Shown one piece after another: positions 35,305 through 44,111 of a DNA stretch of 64,000 nucleotides. The notes under the pieces are model-generated. The model worked only from the letters and a program-made list of their open reading frames with translations. It made no database searches and was not told the DNA's origin. Each line of letters opens with the position of its first letter. Within the stretch, counting starts at the first letter, position 1. Location of the stretch: the NCBI GenBank assembly GCA_934663625.1, contig CAKUKP010000001.1, forward strand, positions 1 through 64,000, read 5' to 3'. Source of the DNA: an uncultured Clostridia bacterium. Lineage in GTDB: Bacteria; Bacillota; Clostridia; Christensenellales; Aristaeellaceae. The translations under genes and the position numbers were made by a program.

Positions 35305-36802
35305 CTTCTTTTCCACCTTCCGTCAAATTCGAACCCGTTGAATAGTACATTACCTTGTCCGCAGTCAATTCGCTGCGCTTCAGTTCCGCGTTGATCGATC
35401 CTTCATACATGATCAGCACGCGATCCGCCACCTGATAAAGTTCCGGATATTCGTTCGTAAAAACGATGATGCTCTTGCCGTTGCGCGCCATTTCGTTAAT
35501 CAGCTTGTGGAAATCGGATTTTGCGCCGACGTCCACGCCCTGCGTGGGGTTATCCAGCAGCAGTACATCCGCTTCGGTTTCAAGCCAGCGCGAAAGGATT
35601 ACCTTCTGCTGGTTGCCGCCCGACAGCGATGTGATCGCATCGCGGGGGCTGCCCACCTTGATCTTCGTGATCGGCTTGTTGCGATCGAATACGCGCTTGC
35701 GCTCCGCCATGGTGATCACGGGGCTCTTATGGCGGGTCAGCAGGCGGCCGGTGATCATGTTATCCAGGATCATCATGTTCGGAAGGATGCTGCGCTCCTT
35801 GCGGTTCGCCTGCACCATGCCGATGCCCTGACGCATTACCGCGGCGATGCCGTGGTATTTTACCTTCTTGCCATCCTTATATACGGAACCGGACGTGATG
35901 CTCCGGCTGCCGAAAAGCGCTTCCGCCAGTTCGCTTCGGCCATCGCCGATCAAACCCGCCAGCACCAGCACTTCGCCCCTGTTCACATGGAAGGATACGT
36001 TTTTGACATAGTTGCCCACGCACAGATCCTTTACCACGAAATAGGGATCTTCCTTGACCTCCGGCTTGACCACGCTGCTCAGATCCAGCGCGCGGCCGAC
36101 CATCATATTGGAAATTTCATGTTCGGTAATTTCCTGAATCAGGCCGCTGGCGATAAAATGACCGTCGCGAAGGATGGTATACTTATCGCAGACCGCCATG
36201 ACCTCCGGAAGCTTATGTGTGATAAAGATAACGCTGACGCCCTTTGCTTTGAGGTCGCGCATGATTTCAAACAGAATGTTGATTTCCTTATCCGTCAGAG
36301 CCGTCGTCGGTTCATCGAGAATCAGCAGTTTGCATTCATTGTGCACCGCCTTGGCGATTTCCAGCTGCTGCTTTCGCGCCGTGCTCAGATCACGGATATA
36401 GGTTTTTGGATCGAGATCCAGACCGATGCGCGCCAGCGCATCCCGCGTCTTTTCGATCATTTTTTTGCGGTCCAGAATGCCGCCCTTCGTGATTTCTTCG
36501 CCAATATACATGTTTTCATAGATCATCAGATCATTAAACATGTTCAATTCCTGATGCACGAAGCGAATACCCGCCTGCTGGGAATCCTTGGCGTTGTGGA
36601 AGTTTACCTTCTTCCCATCAATAAGAATTTCACCCTCCGTAGCGCTCAGCACGCCGCCGAGGATATTCATCAGCGTTGATTTTCCCGCACCGTTTTCACC
36701 CAGCAGCGCGTGAATCTCGCCTTCGCCCACCGTCAGATCTACGCCTTTGAGCGCGTAAGCCTGACCAAAGAGCTTGCTGATCCCCTTCATTTCCAATTTC
36801 AT
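35297..36802 (-). CDS. Sugar ABC transporter ATP-binding protein (RbsA/MglA-type)
   Basis: A 501-residue ATPase with two fused ABC domains, as in ribose, galactose and xylose importers. The first has Walker A GENGAGKST and LDEPTTALTD; the second has the degenerate GLIGDGRSE, signature LSGGNQQKV and LLDNPTQGVD. In the latter the usual Walker-B glutamate is Asn (LLDNPT), so the second site may not hydrolyse ATP. The ATG at 36802 follows GGTGG; 55 upstream codons are open but without a start site. A hairpin region separates it from the binding-protein gene. Confidence 0.94.
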   Translation of the reverse strand: MKLEMKGISKLFGQAYALKGVDLTVGEGEIHALLGENGAGKSTLMNILGGVLSATEGEILIDGKKVNFHNAKDSQQAGIRFVHQELNMFNDLMIYENMYIGEEITKGGILDRKKMIEKTRDALARIGLDLDPKTYIRDLSTARKQQLEIAKAVHNECKLLILDEPTTALTDKEINILFEIMRDLKAKGVSVIFITHKLPEVMAVCDKYTILRDGHFIASGLIQEITEHEISNMMVGRALDLSSVVKPEVKEDPYFVVKDLCVGNYVKNVSFHVNRGEVLVLAGLIGDGRSELAEALFGSRSITSGSVYKDGKKVKYHGIAAVMRQGIGMVQANRKERSILPNMMILDNMITGRLLTRHKSPVITMAERKRVFDRNKPITKIKVGSPRDAITSLSGGNQQKVILSRWLETEADVLLLDNPTQGVDVGAKSDFHKLINEMARNGKSIIVFTNEYPELYQVADRVLIMYEGSINAELKRSELTADKVMYYSTGSNLTEGGKEDE

Positions 36803-36971
36803 ATCATTACCACCATCACATATTTTTGTTCCATTCCACGATTCTGGCAGCGGAACGCGCTGCAATCTCCGCTGCGCAGCAACCGCGAAACGCCGTTTCG
36901 CAGATCCGCCCAGTGAGCCACTTTTCCGGATTTCAATACCGTTATTTTGCAAGGCAATTGACGGCATATCT

Positions 36972-37053
36972 TCCGGAGCGCAAACCGCTCCGGAAAAATA
37001 CGCCCGTTTTTGAAAACAGGGAGCGCGTCACCGTCTGTACCTGACACGCTCCC
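36972..37053 (-). terminator. Intercistronic hairpins after the sugar-binding protein gene
   Basis: Two stem-loops: 36972-36980 with 36986-36994 (9 bp, perfect) and 37019-37030 with 37042-37053 (12 bp, one mismatch). Lying just after the binding-protein stop codon, they probably cause partial termination or protect the upstream mRNA, so that binding protein exceeds the membrane subunits. Confidence 0.6.
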
Positions 37054-37069
37054 ATCCATTCAAGTATGA

Positions 37070-38119
37070 TTACTGAATGATGTTGCCCTCGTCATCGACG
37101 ATGGAATAGCGCAGCTTGTAGGTTTCGCTCTCCATGTACTCGGCCATGTTGGCAGCGTCGATCATATCGGGGATAAAGGTGATCTCGCCGGGTTCCAGTT
37201 CCACTTCGCCCGCCAGCCAGGAAACGGCCATATCGATGGCTTCGATGCAGTAGGTCGGCGCATAGTCCAGACCGGCCAGCGCGATGCCATAGGTGTTGGC
37301 GTAATCTTCCACCTTGGCCAGATAATTCTTCTGCGCACCGATGGAAACCAGCAGATCGAGGTTGGACAGATCTACGGAACCGGTGTAGGTTTCGATCGCA
37401 TCCATGATGCCGTAGGAGATTTCATCATCCTGGGTCACGATGGCGCGGATGTTGGAAATATCCTTGGTGGCGGCGGCCATCAGCCAGTTCTCCATCAGCT
37501 CCATGGAGGTCTGACGGCTCCATTCGCCGCGGAAGGTCTGATTGATGGTGATGCCGGCGGCTTCCAGCGTTTCGGTCAGGCCGCGGGTGCGCTCCTGGCA
37601 GTTGATGGAATCATCGCCGTAGAACAGCAGGATTTCAACCGTCTTGCCGGCGTCCAGATCATCCTGGAACTGCTTGACCACGTATTCGCCCTGGGTGGCG
37701 CCCATGCCGTACTGGTTGCCCCAGTAGAGCGGGCACTGCGCGCCCGCAACGCCGCGGGAGAATACGAACAGCTTCGTGCCGCTTTCGATGATCTCGTTGC
37801 AGACGTTGGCGATATCATCGCCGACAACCGCGGAAACGCAGATCAGATCGTAGTTTTCGGTCTTGAGGGTTTCCAGAGCGTTCATCTGCGCTACAGAATC
37901 GGCGCTGGTTACCAGATTGTACTCAAAGCCATACTTTTCGGCAAGCTTCTTCAGTTCGTTCTGCGCGTGAATGATCAGCTCGGAATTGAAGCCGTGGGTC
38001 GCGGTCGCCGTGCACAGGGCAACCTTCTTGCCGGTAAGGTCAACGGTTTCTGCCGATGCGAACGCACAGCAAACCATCACCAGTGCCAGAGCCAATACCA
38101 GGGAAAGCAGTTTCTTCAT
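37070..38119 (-). CDS. Sugar ABC transporter substrate-binding protein (ribose-type)
   Basis: A 349-residue periplasmic-binding-protein type I of the ribose/galactose group. It has a signal peptide ending at about AFASA (residue 23) with no lipobox, then KKVALCTATATHGFNSELI and the two-lobed fold. The ligand cannot be predicted from sequence; the ligand pocket residues WGNQYGMG and TQDDEIS differ from RbsB. The strong site GGAGGATTTTACTC precedes the ATG. Between the PfkB kinase and the ABC ATPase it links carbohydrate import to the operon's kinase. Confidence 0.92.
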   Translation of the reverse strand: MKKLLSLVLALALVMVCCAFASAETVDLTGKKVALCTATATHGFNSELIIHAQNELKKLAEKYGFEYNLVTSADSVAQMNALETLKTENYDLICVSAVVGDDIANVCNEIIESGTKLFVFSRGVAGAQCPLYWGNQYGMGATQGEYVVKQFQDDLDAGKTVEILLFYGDDSINCQERTRGLTETLEAAGITINQTFRGEWSRQTSMELMENWLMAAATKDISNIRAIVTQDDEISYGIMDAIETYTGSVDLSNLDLLVSIGAQKNYLAKVEDYANTYGIALAGLDYAPTYCIEAIDMAVSWLAGEVELEPGEITFIPDMIDAANMAEYMESETYKLRYSIVDDEGNIIQ

Positions 38120-38167
38120 GAGTAAAATCCTCCTTAGTTTATTTAGAGCGAAATATCGCTTCTAATA

Positions 38168-39139
38168 TCAGTTTTCATACCCCGCGCGCATCTTTTCGAC
38201 CTCCGCCATGAACGGCATGGCGGGGATCGCGCCCGGTCGTTTCGCCGTAATCAGCGCCGCGGCGTTCGCGTATTCCAGCGCCGATCGCAGATCCATCTCC
38301 GTTTCGAGCGCAAAATTCTTCCGTATCGCATGGGTAATCAGCGTCGCGAAGAAAGAATCGCCCGCGCCCACCGTATCCACAACTTCATTATCCAGCGCGG
38401 GAACGCGCGCGCTCACGCCCTGCCGGTTCATCAGCAGCGCGCCGTCCGCGCCCAGCGTAATCGCTGCAAGCTCCAGATTCGGATAGGCCCGCATCATTTC
38501 CCGACACGTTTGTTCGATATCGCCGTCGCCGTAGAGGAACGCCAGTTCTTCATCGTTCATCTTGCAGATGTTCGCGTGCTGCATCATCCGCCGAACCTCA
38601 TCGCGCACGGCTTCGCGGCTCGGCCACACGCCGAAGCGAATGTTCGGATCAAACGCGATGCGCGCGCCCGCCTGCGCCGCCAGTCGGGCGGCTTCGTAAT
38701 TCGTCCGGCGCAGCGGATCGCGCACCAGCCCCATCGAACTGAAGTACAGCACCTTCGCGCCATCGAAAATTCTGGGATCCAGCTCCGCCTGCGAAAAGGA
38801 AGCGCTCGCCGAATTTTCACGATAGAACAGGTAGGCGGGCTTCTTTTCCGCATCAAAGGTCACAAACGCCATCGCGATCTTGCGCTGCGCATCCATGATC
38901 ACGCCGGAAGTTTCCACGCCGTTCTCCGCCATGACCCGCTTCATATAGTTGCCGAAGAAATCATCGCTCACCTTTGCGATAATGCCCGCGCGGCCGCCCA
39001 GGCGCGAAACCGCCACCGCCACATTTCCGGCGGCGCCGCCCGGCCGCATATCAAAGCCGCCGACCGATCCATCCTGCGCTTCGCGCGCGACCATATCCAG
39101 CATCAGCTCGCCCAGACACAATACCTCTGCGCCGTTCAT
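38168..39139 (-). CDS. PfkB family carbohydrate kinase
   Basis: A 323-residue ribokinase/fructokinase-like enzyme phosphorylating the imported sugar or a derivative. The N-terminal sugar-site signature is RPGGAAGNVAVAVSRLGG and the C-terminal ATP/anion-hole motif is DTVGAGDSFFATL (catalytic Asp in GAGD, about residue 255). ELMLDM and SASASFSQAELD resemble fructokinases or 2-keto-3-deoxygluconate kinases. The start overlaps the E2 stop by four bases (ATGA), so it is tightly coupled to the dehydrogenase genes. Confidence 0.93.
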   Translation of the reverse strand: MNGAEVLCLGELMLDMVAREAQDGSVGGFDMRPGGAAGNVAVAVSRLGGRAGIIAKVSDDFFGNYMKRVMAENGVETSGVIMDAQRKIAMAFVTFDAEKKPAYLFYRENSASASFSQAELDPRIFDGAKVLYFSSMGLVRDPLRRTNYEAARLAAQAGARIAFDPNIRFGVWPSREAVRDEVRRMMQHANICKMNDEELAFLYGDGDIEQTCREMMRAYPNLELAAITLGADGALLMNRQGVSARVPALDNEVVDTVGAGDSFFATLITHAIRKNFALETEMDLRSALEYANAAALITAKRPGAIPAMPFMAEVEKMRAGYEN

Positions 39140-39831
39140 CTTAAATCTCCTTCAACGCACGGGTTCTGCAGGAAATCATCCACCGCGCCCAGGAAACCCA
39201 CTGCCTGCGATCCATTGATGATGCGATGATCGTAGGTCAGGCACAGGTGCATCATCGGACAAACGATGATCTTTTCCGTTTCGGGATCATCCACGATGAC
39301 CTTCTTTTCAATCTTGCCCACGCCCAGAATGGAACTTTCGGGATAGTTGATCAGGGGCGTAAAGATATCGCCGCCGAGCGCGCCGGAATTGGAAACCGTC
39401 ATGCAGCCGCCCTTGTAATCCGACAGCTTCAGTTCGTTGTTTCTGGCCTTGCCCACCAGCAGATTAAAAGCGTCCACCAGTTCCGAGAAGTTCATTTCCG
39501 GCGATACCGGCAGCACCGGCGTTACCAGATTATCGCCCACCGCCACCGCCACCGAAATGCCAACCTGCGCCGGAAATACCATCGCGCCATCTTCAAAATG
39601 CGAAGAAAACACCGGATATTTGCGGATTCCGCAGAGCATGCCGTAGATAATGAACGCCATCACGGAAGCCTTATGATCCGGATGCGCCGCGTTCCACGCT
39701 TTGCGCGCCGCCATCGCCCGATCCATGCGCACTTCGCGAATCGTCGTCACGCGCGGGATGGTATGGCTCTCGGTCATCTTCTGCGCCACGATTCGCTGAA
39801 TGCCGCGCAGCTTTACAACTTTATCTTCCAT
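39136..39831 (-). CDS. 2-oxoacid dehydrogenase E2 catalytic domain, stand-alone
   Basis: A 231-residue dihydrolipoamide acyltransferase core only, with no lipoyl or E1/E3-binding domain. MKMTESHTIPRVTT-like N-terminus, VGDNLVTPVLP and LTYDHRIINGSQAVGFL are present. The catalytic motif is normally DHRxxDG; here the second Asp is Asn (HRIING), while the His is kept. It makes an acyl-CoA from the acyl-lipoyl carrier. The lipoyl domain is a separate 82-residue protein 12 bases upstream, so this E2 is split into two genes. Confidence 0.9.
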   Translation of the reverse strand: MEDKVVKLRGIQRIVAQKMTESHTIPRVTTIREVRMDRAMAARKAWNAAHPDHKASVMAFIIYGMLCGIRKYPVFSSHFEDGAMVFPAQVGISVAVAVGDNLVTPVLPVSPEMNFSELVDAFNLLVGKARNNELKLSDYKGGCMTVSNSGALGGDIFTPLINYPESSILGVGKIEKKVIVDDPETEKIIVCPMMHLCLTYDHRIINGSQAVGFLGAVDDFLQNPCVEGDLR

Positions 39832-39843
39832 GCGCCGCTCCCG

Positions 39844-40092
39844 TCAGGCGATTTCCGCAATATCGTCGTCGCCGGAAACAATTTCGCCTTCCTCAACCAG
39901 AATCTTGATCGTTCCATCCACCGGCGCGGCAATTTCGATCGAGGTCTTGCCGACCATAACTTCCACCAGAATATCGCCCTGCTTCACGGCGTCGCCGTCC
40001 GCCACGCGCCACTCAAAGATTTCAACATCGGTAACATCTTCCAGATCTTCGTTGTTCTTAATTTCAACCATTTCATTCAGCTTGATCTTCAT
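39844..40092 (-). CDS. Stand-alone lipoyl-domain carrier protein
   Basis: An 82-residue biotinyl/lipoyl domain: VADGDAVKQGDILVEVMVGK followed by TSIEIAAPVDGTI. The swinging-arm lysine is Lys49; the usual DKA context is VGKTS here. It has nothing but the domain, so it acts as a diffusible acyl carrier between E1, the separate E2 core and an E3 that is not encoded in the window. GGAGGAAATCAAA precedes the ATG. lplA at 18.5 kb is the obvious modifying enzyme. Confidence 0.92.
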   Translation of the reverse strand: MKIKLNEMVEIKNNEDLEDVTDVEIFEWRVADGDAVKQGDILVEVMVGKTSIEIAAPVDGTIKILVEEGEIVSGDDDIAEIA

Positions 40093-40140
40093 TTTGATTT
40101 CCTCCTGTTCATTATGTCGTAAACGCCATGCCTTTAAAAG

Positions 40141-41130
40141 TCAGTCCGCCAGCTTCTTCGCCGCGCACACGATCTTTTCAACGCTCGGAATTTCGCGCGC
40201 TTCCATCACGGGATCCGCCGCAAGCGGCGCATCCTGCGCAGCCAGACGCACGGGCGCGCGCTTGAGCAGATCAAATGCACGTTCCGTAATCGTGCTGACA
40301 ACCTGCGCGCCCCAGCCGCCCGTGTAGGGCGATTCTTCAACCACCAGCAGCCTGCCGGTTTTGCCGATGGACCGGATCACGGTATCATAATCGAAGGGCT
40401 TGATGGAGCGGGGATTGATCACTTCCGCCTCGATGCCCTCTTCCGCCAGCAGCGCCGCCGCCTTCATGGCGTAATGGAACATCATCGCCGCCGCCACGAT
40501 GGTAACGCGGTCGCCCTCGCGCTCTACGGAGGCCTTGCCGATTTCGATCGGTTCGTTTTCTTCCAGAATCATGCCCGGCAGCGTATAGAGCATCTTGTGT
40601 TCGCAGAAGAACACGGGGTTTTTATCCTGCAGCGCCGCCAGCATCAGCCCCTGCGCATCGCGCGCGGTGGCGGGCGCTACGATCTTCACGCCCGGATAAT
40701 TCATCAGCCACGCGGTCGGATCCTGCGAATGCTGCGCGCCTTCGCCCTTGCCGGTTCCGTAATTGGCGCGGATCACCATCGGAACATTCAGCTTTCCGCC
40801 GGAGAGGAAATGCGCCTTGGCGGCCTGATTTACGATCTGATCCATGCAGATCGGCAGAAAATCCGCATACATGATCTCCACCACGGGATGCATCCCCGCG
40901 ATCGCCGCGCCCACGCCTGCGCCCGTCAGCGCAATTTCGGAAAGCGGGCTGTTGATCACGCGTTCGGGTTCAACCTTCTGCTGAATTCCCTTGGTTACAT
41001 TGTGGATGCCGCCGTAGGGATCGGCGATATCTTCGCCAATCAGAAAGATCGACGGATCCTTTTCCATGTTTTCGGTGAGCGTGCGGCGGATTGCGCCGGA
41101 AATATTCATCTTGATTTCTTTTCTCATCAT
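40141..41130 (-). CDS. 2-oxoacid dehydrogenase E1 component, beta subunit
   Basis: A 329-residue transketolase-like subunit (AcoB/PdhB/BkdB type): FLIGEDIADPYGG, RVINSPLSEIALTGAGVGAA, and the C-terminal GRLLVVEESPYTGGWGAQV. Together with the alpha subunit it decarboxylates a 2-oxo acid on thiamine diphosphate and reductively acylates the lipoyl protein. AGGAG lies six bases before the first of two ATGs. Overall it looks closest to acetoin or pyruvate dehydrogenases; the substrate here is unproven. Confidence 0.93.
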   Translation of the reverse strand: MMRKEIKMNISGAIRRTLTENMEKDPSIFLIGEDIADPYGGIHNVTKGIQQKVEPERVINSPLSEIALTGAGVGAAIAGMHPVVEIMYADFLPICMDQIVNQAAKAHFLSGGKLNVPMVIRANYGTGKGEGAQHSQDPTAWLMNYPGVKIVAPATARDAQGLMLAALQDKNPVFFCEHKMLYTLPGMILEENEPIEIGKASVEREGDRVTIVAAAMMFHYAMKAAALLAEEGIEAEVINPRSIKPFDYDTVIRSIGKTGRLLVVEESPYTGGWGAQVVSTITERAFDLLKRAPVRLAAQDAPLAADPVMEAREIPSVEKIVCAAKKLAD

Positions 41131-41156
41131 TCTATTCTCCTCATCCGCGGCGGTTC

Positions 41157-42122
41157 TTACTGCGCATACACAAGGGATTCAAAATCTGTGATATCCGCCT
41201 TGGGCGCCGCTTCGCTCCTGGCGATCGCCTGTGCGATTTCAGCGTCCACGCCATCGCGAACCGCCTTCAGCTCCGCTTCGTCCGCTACATGGTTTTCGAG
41301 CAGATATTCCTCCATCAGGCGAATCGGGCAGCGGCTGCGATATTTCGCAAGCTCCTCGGCCGGACGTCCGTCGTCCGGATCATGACTTTCCGTGTGTCCG
41401 CGGAAGCGATAGGTTTTACATTCGATCAGGCTGGGACCTTCGCCGCGGCGCGCGCGGTCGATCGCCTTTTCAGCGGCCTCCATCACCTTCACGCAATCCT
41501 GTCCGTCCACGATTTCGCCCGGGATACCGTAGCCCACGGCGCGATCGGCAACGTTCGGATTCTTCATCTGCTCGCTGATGTGCGTCGAAAGCGCATACAG
41601 ATTGTTTTCGCAGACGAACACAATGGGCAGATCCTGCACGGCGGCAAAATTGATCGCCGTATGGAAATCCGCGCGGCTCGTGCTGCCGTCGCCGATGAAG
41701 GCGACCACGACGCGATCTTCCTTGCGCAGCTTCGCCGCCAGCGCAACGCCCGTAGCGACGGAGAGCGAACTGGCCACGATGGCGCTCGAAAGCAGAATTC
41801 CCTTTTCCGGCACGCCGATGTGGTGCGAAGTCCAAACGCCGCCCGACTGGCTTCCCACGCGGCGGAACAGCTGCATAAAGCCCTCTTCCGGCGTCATTCC
41901 CTTTCCAAAGAAAGCACCCTTCGAGCGAAGCGTGGGCGCCACGCAGTCCTCGTCGCGAAGCAAAATCGTCATGCCCACGCCGGTCGCTTCCTGACCAACG
42001 CCGGACAGCGGCTTTTCACTGCACTTCTTGGCTCGGAACATTTCGTTCACATTGTTTTCGTACTGACGGCTCATATACATGGCGCGATAGGCTTTCATTA
42101 ATGTATCTTTTTTGAATTCCAT
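41157..42122 (-). CDS. 2-oxoacid dehydrogenase E1 component, alpha subunit
   Basis: A 321-residue thiamine-diphosphate subunit. The cofactor motif GDGSTSRADFHTAINFAAV begins near residue 147 and ends with the CENN element; VGQEATGVGM and RFRGHTESHDPDD (phosphorylation-loop region) are also present. The ATG at 42122 follows GAGAGGGG; a TTG one codon upstream is possible. First gene of the long operon, behind a near-perfect promoter. Confidence 0.94.
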   Translation of the reverse strand: MEFKKDTLMKAYRAMYMSRQYENNVNEMFRAKKCSEKPLSGVGQEATGVGMTILLRDEDCVAPTLRSKGAFFGKGMTPEEGFMQLFRRVGSQSGGVWTSHHIGVPEKGILLSSAIVASSLSVATGVALAAKLRKEDRVVVAFIGDGSTSRADFHTAINFAAVQDLPIVFVCENNLYALSTHISEQMKNPNVADRAVGYGIPGEIVDGQDCVKVMEAAEKAIDRARRGEGPSLIECKTYRFRGHTESHDPDDGRPAEELAKYRSRCPIRLMEEYLLENHVADEAELKAVRDGVDAEIAQAIARSEAAPKADITDFESLVYAQ

Positions 42123-42146
42123 CAATATGCCCCTCTCTCAGGTTCT

Positions 42147-42179
42147 TTTTCAAACATCACAATGTTCATTTTTGTTTGT
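42147..42179 (-). promoter_or_regulatory. Candidate operator in the dehydrogenase operon leader
   Basis: TTTTCAAACAT (42147-42157) and an inverted ACAAACA-like half (TTTGTTTGTA, 42171-42180) lie between the promoter and the ribosome site. The first 11-mer recurs upstream of the GRE operon at 29012-29022, so a shared regulator, perhaps the DeoR protein at 19469-20239, is suggested. Confidence 0.4.
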
Positions 42180-42186
42180 AAGATGC

Positions 42187-42215
42187 ATTATATCACAACA
42201 ATTTTCATAAGTCAA
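42187..42215 (-). promoter_or_regulatory. Promoter of the 13-kb dehydrogenase-transport-CoA operon
   Basis: TTGACT (42210-42215), 17-base spacer and TATAAT (42187-42192) on the minus strand, about 65 bases upstream of the E1 alpha start. One of the best consensus matches in the window. Confidence 0.8.
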
Positions 42216-42456
42216 CCCCAATTTGTCATTGATTGTACGCCTTACATGTTCATATTGGACATTTATTTACACTTCAAAACACAATATACGGAATTTTCAG
42301 GCTGTTTTTCCACGTTTTAGGTGCTTATTCCGCGAAATCAAGCCGTATCCGGCATTCATTTTCCAGAATTCAGTTTCTTTTTGTCATTATCAGGTAAAAA
42401 TAGCACAATATCAATTTCGTTTTTCAGGCACAAACGGAGAATAATATGAAAGGGCA
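42216..42456. other. AT-rich intergenic region without a gene
   Basis: About 240 bases between the E1 alpha promoter and the terminator of the second sugar operon. Short open frames on the plus strand lack ribosome sites. I see no RNA gene or clear repeat. Confidence 0.5.
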
Positions 42457-42490
42457 TAAAAAAGCACCGGTTTTATTCAAAACCGATGCT
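42457..42490 (-). terminator. Terminator of the FGGY-kinase sugar operon
   Basis: Minus-strand stem AGCATCGGTTTT / AAAACCGGTGCT (12 pairs with a G-T) and a loop of four, followed by TTTTTT (42458-42463 on the plus strand). It lies 124 bases beyond the kinase stop codon. Confidence 0.85.
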
Positions 42491-42613
42491 CAAGTGTGGC
42501 CGCGCCCACAGCGCGATATGATACGCCAACGCGGCGGCGGTAAACGAAATCAACTTTCGCGATCCATAATTCATTCAACCATTTGCGCGGCGATGCGCAA
42601 CCGAAATCGCGTT

Positions 42614-44107
42614 TCAGGCCAGCGCTTCACGCAGCGGAATTATGTTTTCATACAGGCGTTCCGCATAAGTCAAATCACAGCTCCGCTGCGGCGCGTAGGT
42701 TCGAATGGGAACGCTGCGCCGAACCAGTTCCTTCGCCTGTTCAGCGCCGCTCAATTCGCCCAGTGCGATCAATTCAGACAGCAGAACGCCGCAAGAGGTC
42801 GCTTCATATTCGGGAACGATCAACTTCGCGCCCAGCGCGTCCGCGATGAGCTGCATCAGATACGCGTTCCTGCCGCCGCCCCCAAGCACGCATACCTGCT
42901 CCGGCATACGTCCCATCACATTTTCAAATGTTCTGAACGAACGGACGATCGCCCACGCAATGCTGTCGAAGATGCACCGCAGAACGTCCGCCGCGCCGTT
43001 CATTTCGCCCTGCCCCGTTCTGCTGCAATACAGGGCGATGTTCTCCATGATATTTTCCGGCTGTTCCAGATAAGCGTCGTCATTTAAATCAATTAAAAAT
43101 CTTCCGCCCTCGCGCGCCGCCGCCATGGCTGATATTTCCTCATAAGTTTTTGCCGCGCCCGCCGCGCACAGAGCATCGCGGCAGCGCTCCAGATACCACA
43201 TGCATCTGGTTGCCGTCATCAGCATATTTTTATTTTCCGGCAGCGCATAATTGCCCATCTTTTCCTGAAATGTATACGCGTTCGCCACCGGCGCGTCCAT
43301 CGTCCAGCCCGTCAGCCCCATGGTTCCCATGCTGATAAACGCACCTTCCGCCGGCATGGCAAATATCGCCGAAGCCGTATCGTGTCCAGGGGCGCATACA
43401 AGCTTTGTTTTCGAACGGACGCCCGCTGCCGCGCGGATATCCCTGCGCACTTCGCCCAGCACATGGCCGGATTCGCAGATCGGCTGCATCAATTGCGGAT
43501 TCAAGCCCATTCTGCGCGCGATTTCCACATCCCAATCCGCCTTTTCAAGATTATACAAACCGCCCACCGAGGCCGCCGTGCGTTCGGCGCACATCTCTCC
43601 GCCGAATACATAATTCAGTGCGTCCGGCCAGAGCAGGGCGCTGTTCGCCATATCCAGAATCTGCTTTTCCCGATTGGTCAGATACGCGCAGAGCTGCACC
43701 ACCGTAAGATAATTCCTGAACTCCGCGCCCGTGCGCAGATGCAGATCAAACGGGCTGATTCGTTCTTTTACATATTTCATCGCGGAATCCAGCCTGCCCG
43801 GATACACCGCATAAGGCTGCGAAAAAAAGCGTCCCGCCCGATCGAACAAAACGATGCTATGCCCGAATGTAGTTGCCGCCAGCGCAGCGATTTCCCCATC
43901 GGCACCGGCAGCGGCGCTGCGAAGCTCCTTGGAAAAGGCATCTGAAATATGCAGAAAATCCCAATATTGTTCATTTAACAGGCGTATGCTTTCATTGCGA
44001 AAGCGGCCAGCCGTTCGCATTTCAAGGCGGCTACCATCGTAGCCGCCCAGCTGAACCTTGCCGCCGCTTCCACCCAAATCCATCGCCGCAACATACAGTT
44101 TTTCCAT
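42614..44107 (-). CDS. FGGY family carbohydrate kinase
   Basis: A 497-residue sugar kinase of the rhamnulokinase-like FGGY branch. The N-terminal phosphate loop is AMDLGGSGGKVQ, the hexokinase-like catalytic aspartate lies in CAPGHDTASA, and the second nucleotide motif is VCVLGGGGRNAYLMQ. The sugar cannot be read. It starts four bases after the ABC ATPase stop codon and ends the operon before a terminator. A second FGGY kinase is encoded at the other end of this operon, suggesting two different ketoses or a kinase with a modified role. Confidence 0.9.
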   Translation of the reverse strand: MEKLYVAAMDLGGSGGKVQLGGYDGSRLEMRTAGRFRNESIRLLNEQYWDFLHISDAFSKELRSAAAGADGEIAALAATTFGHSIVLFDRAGRFFSQPYAVYPGRLDSAMKYVKERISPFDLHLRTGAEFRNYLTVVQLCAYLTNREKQILDMANSALLWPDALNYVFGGEMCAERTAASVGGLYNLEKADWDVEIARRMGLNPQLMQPICESGHVLGEVRRDIRAAAGVRSKTKLVCAPGHDTASAIFAMPAEGAFISMGTMGLTGWTMDAPVANAYTFQEKMGNYALPENKNMLMTATRCMWYLERCRDALCAAGAAKTYEEISAMAAAREGGRFLIDLNDDAYLEQPENIMENIALYCSRTGQGEMNGAADVLRCIFDSIAWAIVRSFRTFENVMGRMPEQVCVLGGGGRNAYLMQLIADALGAKLIVPEYEATSCGVLLSELIALGELSGAEQAKELVRRSVPIRTYAPQRSCDLTYAERLYENIIPLREALA

Positions 44108-44111
44108 ACGC

